A DNA stretch of 10,470 nucleotides. Source: Paracoccaceae bacterium. GTDB lineage: Bacteria > Pseudomonadota > Alphaproteobacteria > Rhodobacterales > Rhodobacteraceae. Within the stretch, counting starts at the first letter, position 1; each line of letters opens with the position of its first letter. Below, piece by piece: positions 7,001 to 10,470 of this stretch. Where the stretch lies: contig SKWJ01000191.1 of NCBI GenBank assembly GCA_007128995.1, forward strand, positions 1 through 10,470, read 5' to 3'. The position numbers and the translations under genes are program-made. The notes below the pieces were generated by a model. It searched no databases, was not told the origin of the DNA, and saw only the letters and a program-made list of their open reading frames with translations.

Positions 7001-7692
7001 CGTTCGGAACCGTGAATTGATCGCGGCTACCATATCGGCAAATGTCACCGGATGTCAGCCTGTTCGGCAAACTTGGCTCTGGGCGCGTGTCAGGACAGCG
7101 TTGAGCATCTCCGTTTCCGCCATCCGCGCAGACAGCCCCGCACTACCTGCGGCCAGATCATGTAGAAATGCGGACATCGCGTCCGCGCCCGAGGCACCAG
7201 TAGAGTGTCCGGCAGGGGGCACGATCTCGGCCACCTCGACGCGCAACCTTTCCGCCAAGCAGCGCCCGCCGGACAACCGGATCATCACGCTGCATATCCC
7301 GGACGAATATAAGCGCTGTGATCCCGAACTGGTCAGATTGCTTAAAAAAGATCGGGCCGCGCCTTAGCAGCCGTTTGAAAGCTTGCCGCTTTTCGATTCG
7401 ATTGACCAGATTCAGCCGGACCGGGACGTCTCCCCATATGCCCAAAAAAGTGGGCACGGGTTGACCAGACGTTGACCGGAGGAGCCCGAAGATCATGCGT
7501 TGTGAAGGACGGTAAGCCGATTTTTGGCGATTCAGTAGGGCTCCCGCAAAATCTAGCCGAGACGGTCAGTCGATAAGTCACCGAATTCGGCGGCAATACG
7601 CAATAAGCGGGTTCTTCTAAGTCAACGAGATCCGCAGCGTTCCAAAAACGCGACGGGCGTTCATTACAGTCAAGATGGCAATGCGGCAGGAT
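7001..7692. other. Gene-poor stretch with possible coding remnants
   Basis: About 690 bases between the DUF6880 start and the DUF4387 stop hold no gene I can support. On the plus strand, frame at 7182-7367 (ending TAG) has high G/C third positions and a protein-like end (RIITLHIPDEYKRCDPELVR), but no start, ribosome site or complete domain. On the minus strand, 7055-7288 gives an open frame with a protein-like composition (DAMSAFLHDLAAGSAGL) but also no ribosome site. These two frames share third positions, so codon bias cannot tell them apart. The part from about 7370 to 7690 is richer in A/T with many stops in all frames, contains three TTGACC motifs, and a candidate terminator at 7644-7661. 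The promoter of the DUF6880 gene should lie near 7001-7100, but I see no good -35/-10 pair. Confidence 0.6.
7644..7661 (-). terminator. Candidate weak intrinsic terminator after DUF4387
   Basis: On the minus strand the sequence forms a 5-bp stem AACGC/GCGTT around a 5-base loop and runs into a tract of five T. It starts about 32 bases after the DUF4387 stop, the right place to end the AtuA-DUF4387 transcript. The stem is short, so efficiency is uncertain. Confidence 0.35.
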
Positions 7693-7992
7693 TCAGATCA
7701 CCAATTCTTCCAATAAGGTCCCAAACTGTGCGCCATGCATGTCCCGGTCAAAACGACTTCCCTGCACCACAATCCGTGGCATGGAGAACTTGATGACATG
7801 CAGGTCGGGGATGTCGAACCGGGTCAGCAATTGTGGCTCAAGGCCGAACAGATCGCAAACTGCCCTGTTCGACAGGGCAGTTGAGACATGTGCGTAAGCT
7901 TCGGCAGAGCCGCAAAACACATCAACCGTCACTTGGAACGGCCCTGCATTCTTGGCTGCAACCTTTCTGACCAGATCACGCAACGTCGGCAC
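7693..7992 (-). CDS. DUF4387 family protein
   Basis: This is a small 99-residue cytoplasmic protein recognised as DUF4387 from KNAGPFQVTVDVF (residues 14-26), the central AVCDLFGL...D segment, VIKFSMPR (66-73) and the near-terminal DRDMHGAQFGTLLE pattern (82-95). Length is normal for the family. Its molecular role is not established to my knowledge; it typically occurs beside or fused to AtuA/DUF1446 proteins, as here, so it is probably a partner subunit. The GTG start at 7992 is chosen because a GAGGT site lies 8 bases upstream (8001-8005) and the frame begins directly with the family N-terminus (MPTLRDLVRKV). It overlaps the upstream AtuA-family gene by 17 bases, implying co-translation. 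A perfect 11-bp hairpin lies across codons 37-45. Confidence 0.85.
   Translation of the reverse strand: MPTLRDLVRKVAAKNAGPFQVTVDVFCGSAEAYAHVSTALSNRAVCDLFGLEPQLLTRFDIPDLHVIKFSMPRIVVQGSRFDRDMHGAQFGTLLEELVI
7858..7882. repeat. Perfect 11-bp inverted repeat inside DUF4387
   Basis: AACTGCCCTGT (7858-7868) and ACAGGGCAGTT (7872-7882) are exact reverse complements separated by TCG. The element lies wholly inside the DUF4387 gene, at codons 37-45 (STALSNRAV). No T tract follows on either strand, so it is not a standard terminator. It could be an RNA hairpin that affects translation or decay, a protein site, or chance. Confidence 0.9.
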
Positions 7993-9349
7993 GGGTGCCT
8001 ACCTCGCTGAGTTCTAGACGGAATGCCTCCATCGGAGTGTCCAGTCTCATCACATGATTGAGCGCGAACTCGTAAACAGCCCCTCGACTGGTTTGCGCGG
8101 GCGAATAGGGGAAGGCAAAGGTGGGAAGCGGTTCGTCCTCGGTCAGGGGCATGTGCAGCAGGAACGGATTGGCCAGCCGCCCGATTTCATCCGCCATCTC
8201 CTGAGCCTCGGCGGTGATCAGGCAAAGTGCACCGACTTCGGCAGGCTGGCTTTCGCGGGTTTCCAGCGCGCCCATGGCGGCATTAACCCCGATCAGGCGC
8301 AACTCGATGCTGAAATCCCCAGTTGCAAGCCCGATCTGGTCGGCCACCCGCGCGGATAGCACAGAGACCAGCTTGTCGGCCCAAGCCTGTGCATTTGCGA
8401 CGTAATGCGCTTCGCGCAGGATCGCCAGCAGCATAGTCTGATAGCCGACCAGCCGCGCCCCTTCCAGTTTCACCGTATAGGGGCCGGACACCCAGTTGGA
8501 ACCTTCGACGCGGACGCGCCGCCCGTCCAATGCCTGATACCGCGCGGCGCTGACATCCAGATAGCCGCCCGGTTCATACAGCCGGAACGGGTCGCTGTTC
8601 TCATAAAGCATATGGGCAGATACGGAATGTGGCGTACAGGCGGCCTCTGGGGCCATGGGTTCGACCTCGAACCCAGTCTGATCAAACGTAACGCGGATCA
8701 CGCCCGTGCCGGGATGCGTGGAGCACAGCGCGCCGCATTCTGCGATCTTCGCGCCATGCCAGCAGGCCCCCGGATGCGCACCCCGTGCCAGCGGCAGGGC
8801 GGCGATGATGGCAGTATCCGTGGTGCGTCCGGCGATGATGATATCCGCCCCGGTCTGCAACGCGGCCTGAATCTGCTCGGCCCCGGCAAGGGCTACGATA
8901 TTCGACATGCCTTGCAGGGTGTCAGCGTCTATCTCAGGCGCGAATGACAAGGGCATGATCTGCCCTGCCGCCAGTTTCGAGATGACGCGATCAGGCTCTT
9001 GCCCCGAATAGAGTCGTGCCACGCGCAGGTTTTGGCCCAGTTCCTCGGCCAGCTCAACGGTGATCTCATACATCCAGTCAACGGTAGTGTCAGTCCCGCT
9101 GGTGCCGGCTGTCCCGATGATCAACGGAACCCGTGCCCGCGCCCGCGCCTGCATCAGGGCGCGCCACTCGGCCTTGGATACGGCGCGCGAATATTTTGAC
9201 CGGCCAGTGCCCAGCGAATGCGGGCCGCTATCGGTTGACCCCCCATCAATGGCGATCACATCGCAGCCCTTTGCGATGCCGCGATCCAGTGCAGCTTGGG
9301 AAAACCCAAGCCCTAATACGCCCGATGGTACAAGAACAGTGGTTTGCAT
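7976..9349 (-). CDS. AtuA/DUF1446 (acyclic terpene utilisation) family protein
   Basis: This 457-residue cytoplasmic protein belongs to the AtuA/DUF1446 family. Diagnostic parts are the N-terminal VLVPSGVLGLGFSQAALDRG (6-24), DVIAIDGGSTDSGPHSLG (30-47), IIGTAGTSGTD (77-87), the central ADIIIAGRTTDTA (168-180) and KIAECGALCSTHPG (201-214), and GGYLDVS (261-267). AtuA is named from the acyclic terpene degradation cluster of Pseudomonas, but the wider family occurs in many carboxylate gene clusters and its reaction is not known to me. The terpene role should therefore not be assumed; no other Atu genes (carboxylase, citronellyl-CoA steps) are in view. A GGAGG site lies 4 bases before the ATG (9354-9358). 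The gene leads a two-gene unit with DUF4387 and is divergent from a TctC-type gene, which suggests metabolism of the transported carboxylate. Confidence 0.87.
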   Translation of the reverse strand: MQTTVLVPSGVLGLGFSQAALDRGIAKGCDVIAIDGGSTDSGPHSLGTGRSKYSRAVSKAEWRALMQARARARVPLIIGTAGTSGTDTTVDWMYEITVELAEELGQNLRVARLYSGQEPDRVISKLAAGQIMPLSFAPEIDADTLQGMSNIVALAGAEQIQAALQTGADIIIAGRTTDTAIIAALPLARGAHPGACWHGAKIAECGALCSTHPGTGVIRVTFDQTGFEVEPMAPEAACTPHSVSAHMLYENSDPFRLYEPGGYLDVSAARYQALDGRRVRVEGSNWVSGPYTVKLEGARLVGYQTMLLAILREAHYVANAQAWADKLVSVLSARVADQIGLATGDFSIELRLIGVNAAMGALETRESQPAEVGALCLITAEAQEMADEIGRLANPFLLHMPLTEDEPLPTFAFPYSPAQTSRGAVYEFALNHVMRLDTPMEAFRLELSEVGTRADVA

Positions 9350-9400
9350 GCGTCCTCCGAGCGCTGAGGCTAACAGTAAAATTCGTCATTTAGCAAGGGG

Positions 9401-9429
9401 TTGACAGCTTCAGGTGCGGGCGCGAAACT
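9401..9429 (+). promoter_or_regulatory. Candidate sigma-70 promoter for the TctC-family gene
   Basis: A perfect -35 hexamer TTGACA (9401-9406) is followed after 17 bases by GAAACT (9424-9429), which matches the -10 consensus at three of six positions. The 10-bp palindrome GCGACGTCGC begins at the next base, covering the expected transcription start, a common operator position for a repressor. The -10 is poor, so an activator may be needed, or this is a chance match. Confidence 0.4.
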
Positions 9430-9449
9430 GCGACGTCGCGCGTGTGGTC

Positions 9450-9511
9450 CTCGTGGGAGAGAGGCTGAAACGAAAGCAGGCGCGCAGGTTAAAGAAAAAA
9501 TCTCGTGGGAG
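9450..9511 (+). repeat. Direct repeat CTCGTGGGAG, second copy forming the ribosome site
   Basis: The 10-base word CTCGTGGGAG occurs at 9450-9459 and again at 9502-9511. The second copy includes the GGAGG (9508-9512) that serves the TctC-family gene. GGAGG is 8 bases from the ATG at 9521 and only 2 bases from an in-frame ATG at 9515, which favours 9521 as the start. The first copy has no start codon at a fitting distance. Confidence 0.7.
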
Positions 9512-9520
9512 GAAATGGGA

Positions 9521-10470
9521 ATGAGCTTCAAGGCAACAACGGCGGCATGTGTGGCAGCTGCGCTGACTATGGGAATAGGGTCGACGGCGGTGGCCACCGA
9601 CTACCCCAGCGGAACCATCAATTGGGTCATTCCCTTTGGAGCGGGTGGCGGGTCTGACCGGTTGTCGCGCATGTTCGCCGCCGAGGCCGAACGTCACTTT
9701 GGCGGAGCTTCACTGAATGTGGAAAATCATCCCGGCGCGGGGGCTGTAACCGGCTGGATGCATGTGCTGAATCAGCCTGCGGATGGCTATACGGTGTTCA
9801 ACGCCACGCCCACCCCGATCATCACCCTGCTCAGCGAAGAAGAAGCCCCAGTTGACCCCAGTGAGATTGATATTCTGGGCTATCTGGCCGCTTTCGCATC
9901 CGTTCTGGTCGTACGCGAGGATGAATTCCCCGATTGGGACAGCTTCATCGCAGCGCTGAATGAACGCCCCATCACCATCGGCGGCACCAATGCGCTGCTC
10001 TTGGGCGCAGCCAACGCCATTGATCAGGCAGGCGCCGAGGCGATCTATGTGCCCTATGGCAGTACGGGCGAGTCCGTCACCGATTTTCTGGGCGGGCATA
10101 TTGATGTCGCAGCGGTGACGGAATCCACCGCACTGACCATCGTGCCGGAAAACGGCTTCGCGCTGATGAACACGTCCAGCCTCCCGCTGCCCGACAGCGT
10201 GAATGAAGCCCTTGGCAACCCCCCTATGGTCACGGAACTGGGATATTCGGGGCTGGCCTTCCCGCGTTGGGTCGGGATGCATCCCGACACGCCCGAAGAG
10301 ATCAAGGCAAAGTTTGCCGAAATGTTCGCTGCCGCTGCCACTGACCCAGAGGTGGAAGCCATCTTTGAGGCTGCTGGCGAGCCGATCATCTTCCTTGACC
10401 GTGAAGCTGCCGCTGCTGATTACGAGGCGATGGTCAACACTATGCGCAACGCCATCGGCCTGTTGCAGTA
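9521..10470 (+). CDS. TctC/Bug-family periplasmic binding protein (tripartite tricarboxylate transporter)
   Basis: This periplasmic binding protein of the TTT (TctABC) class captures a carboxylate for the TctA/TctB membrane pair, not seen here and expected downstream. MSFKATTAAC then a hydrophobic run ending AVA before TDYPSG (residues 24-31) is a Sec signal peptide. Family marks are INWVIPFGAGGGSDRLSR (33-50), VENHPGAGAVTGW (67-79), QPADGYTVFN (85-94), VPYGSTGESVTDFLGGHIDVA (177-197) and the WVGMHPDTPEEIKAKF segment near 250-265. The frame is open for 316 codons and the last two bases of the window are TA, so the stop probably falls on the next base; at about 316 residues it would be a normal full-length member. 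Substrate cannot be told from sequence; dicarboxylates and tricarboxylates are both possible. Confidence 0.9.
   Translation, partial: MSFKATTAACVAAALTMGIGSTAVATDYPSGTINWVIPFGAGGGSDRLSRMFAAEAERHFGGASLNVENHPGAGAVTGWMHVLNQPADGYTVFNATPTPIITLLSEEEAPVDPSEIDILGYLAAFASVLVVREDEFPDWDSFIAALNERPITIGGTNALLLGAANAIDQAGAEAIYVPYGSTGESVTDFLGGHIDVAAVTESTALTIVPENGFALMNTSSLPLPDSVNEALGNPPMVTELGYSGLAFPRWVGMHPDTPEEIKAKFAEMFAAAATDPEVEAIFEAAGEPIIFLDREAAAADYEAMVNTMRNAIGLLQ

Larger units (their letters stand above)
9350..9520. promoter_or_regulatory. Divergent intergenic control region
   Basis: These 171 bases separate the divergent AtuA-family and TctC-family genes and must hold both promoters. They contain a consensus TTGACA on the plus strand, a 10-bp palindrome GCGACGTCGC (9430-9439), and a 10-bp direct repeat CTCGTGGGAG (9450-9459 and 9502-9511). 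No regulator gene is adjacent within the window. I found no convincing promoter for the minus-strand gene. Confidence 0.6.

Noticed and set aside
7055..7288. A 77-codon minus-strand open frame in the gene-poor stretch
   Set aside because: The composition is protein-like but there is no ribosome site, no known domain and an equally biased frame on the other strand, so I describe it within the regional entry rather than call a gene.
7182..7367. Plus-strand frame ending in a protein-like tail, considered as the end of a site-specific recombinase
   Set aside because: The resemblance rests on a few residues and no catalytic domain or upstream part is present; a database search would be needed.
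7441..7454. Short inverted repeat CCCA...TGGG around an A-rich loop
   Set aside because: Only 4 pairs; too weak to call a terminator or an operator.
7342..7596. An 84-codon minus-strand open frame
   Set aside because: Poor codon bias, no ribosome site and no hydrophobic or domain pattern.
1..10470. CRISPR array, tRNA or rRNA genes, intact insertion sequence
   Set aside because: I saw no spaced direct repeats, no tRNA-like cloverleaf, no rRNA stretches and no transposase with terminal repeats when reading both strands.

Overview
The window looks like chromosomal DNA of an alphaproteobacterium, most likely a Rhodobacterales/Rhodobacteraceae member. This is inferred from high GC with strong G/C preference at third codon positions, tightly packed ABC sugar/polyol transporter operons, and protein families common in that group (DUF6880, the AtuA/DUF1446 plus DUF4387 pair, TctC-type binding proteins). 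The genus cannot be read from the sequence.

Layout. Positions 2-5113 (+) form one compact operon that starts outside the window. It holds the end of a MalF/UgpA-type permease, a MalG/UgpE-type permease, a 62-residue two-helix membrane protein, two different MalK/UgpC-type ATPases, and a one-chain DhaK-DhaL dihydroxyacetone-type kinase. Most junctions overlap by 4-8 bases or lie within 10 bases of each other. The kinase stop codon interlocks with the stop of a convergent gene for a 105-residue three-helix membrane protein (5110-5427, -). Behind that lies a DUF6880 protein (5564-7000, -). Positions 7001-7692 hold no gene I can defend and may contain decayed coding DNA. Then comes a minus-strand pair, AtuA-family (DUF1446) and DUF4387, with a 17-base overlap (7693-9349). 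A 171-base divergent intergenic region separates it from a plus-strand TctC/Bug-type periplasmic binding protein (9521 to the window edge).

How the parts may work together. The first operon reads as import followed by phosphorylation: an ABC transporter brings in a polyol or short ketose, and the kinase phosphorylates a C3 or C4 ketose (dihydroxyacetone or an erythrulose) with ATP. The periplasmic binding protein, and any dehydrogenase that would convert a polyol to the ketose, would lie upstream, outside the window. The right-hand block reads as a carboxylate module: a tripartite tricarboxylate transporter binding protein transcribed divergently from two cytoplasmic proteins whose families often accompany such transporters. 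The substrates of both modules are inferred, not shown.

I found no CRISPR array, tRNA, rRNA, intact insertion sequence or recognisable defence system. The least explained items are the two small membrane proteins, the paired ATPases with non-glutamine signature motifs, a perfect 11-bp hairpin inside the DUF4387 gene, and the gene-poor stretch at 7001-7692.
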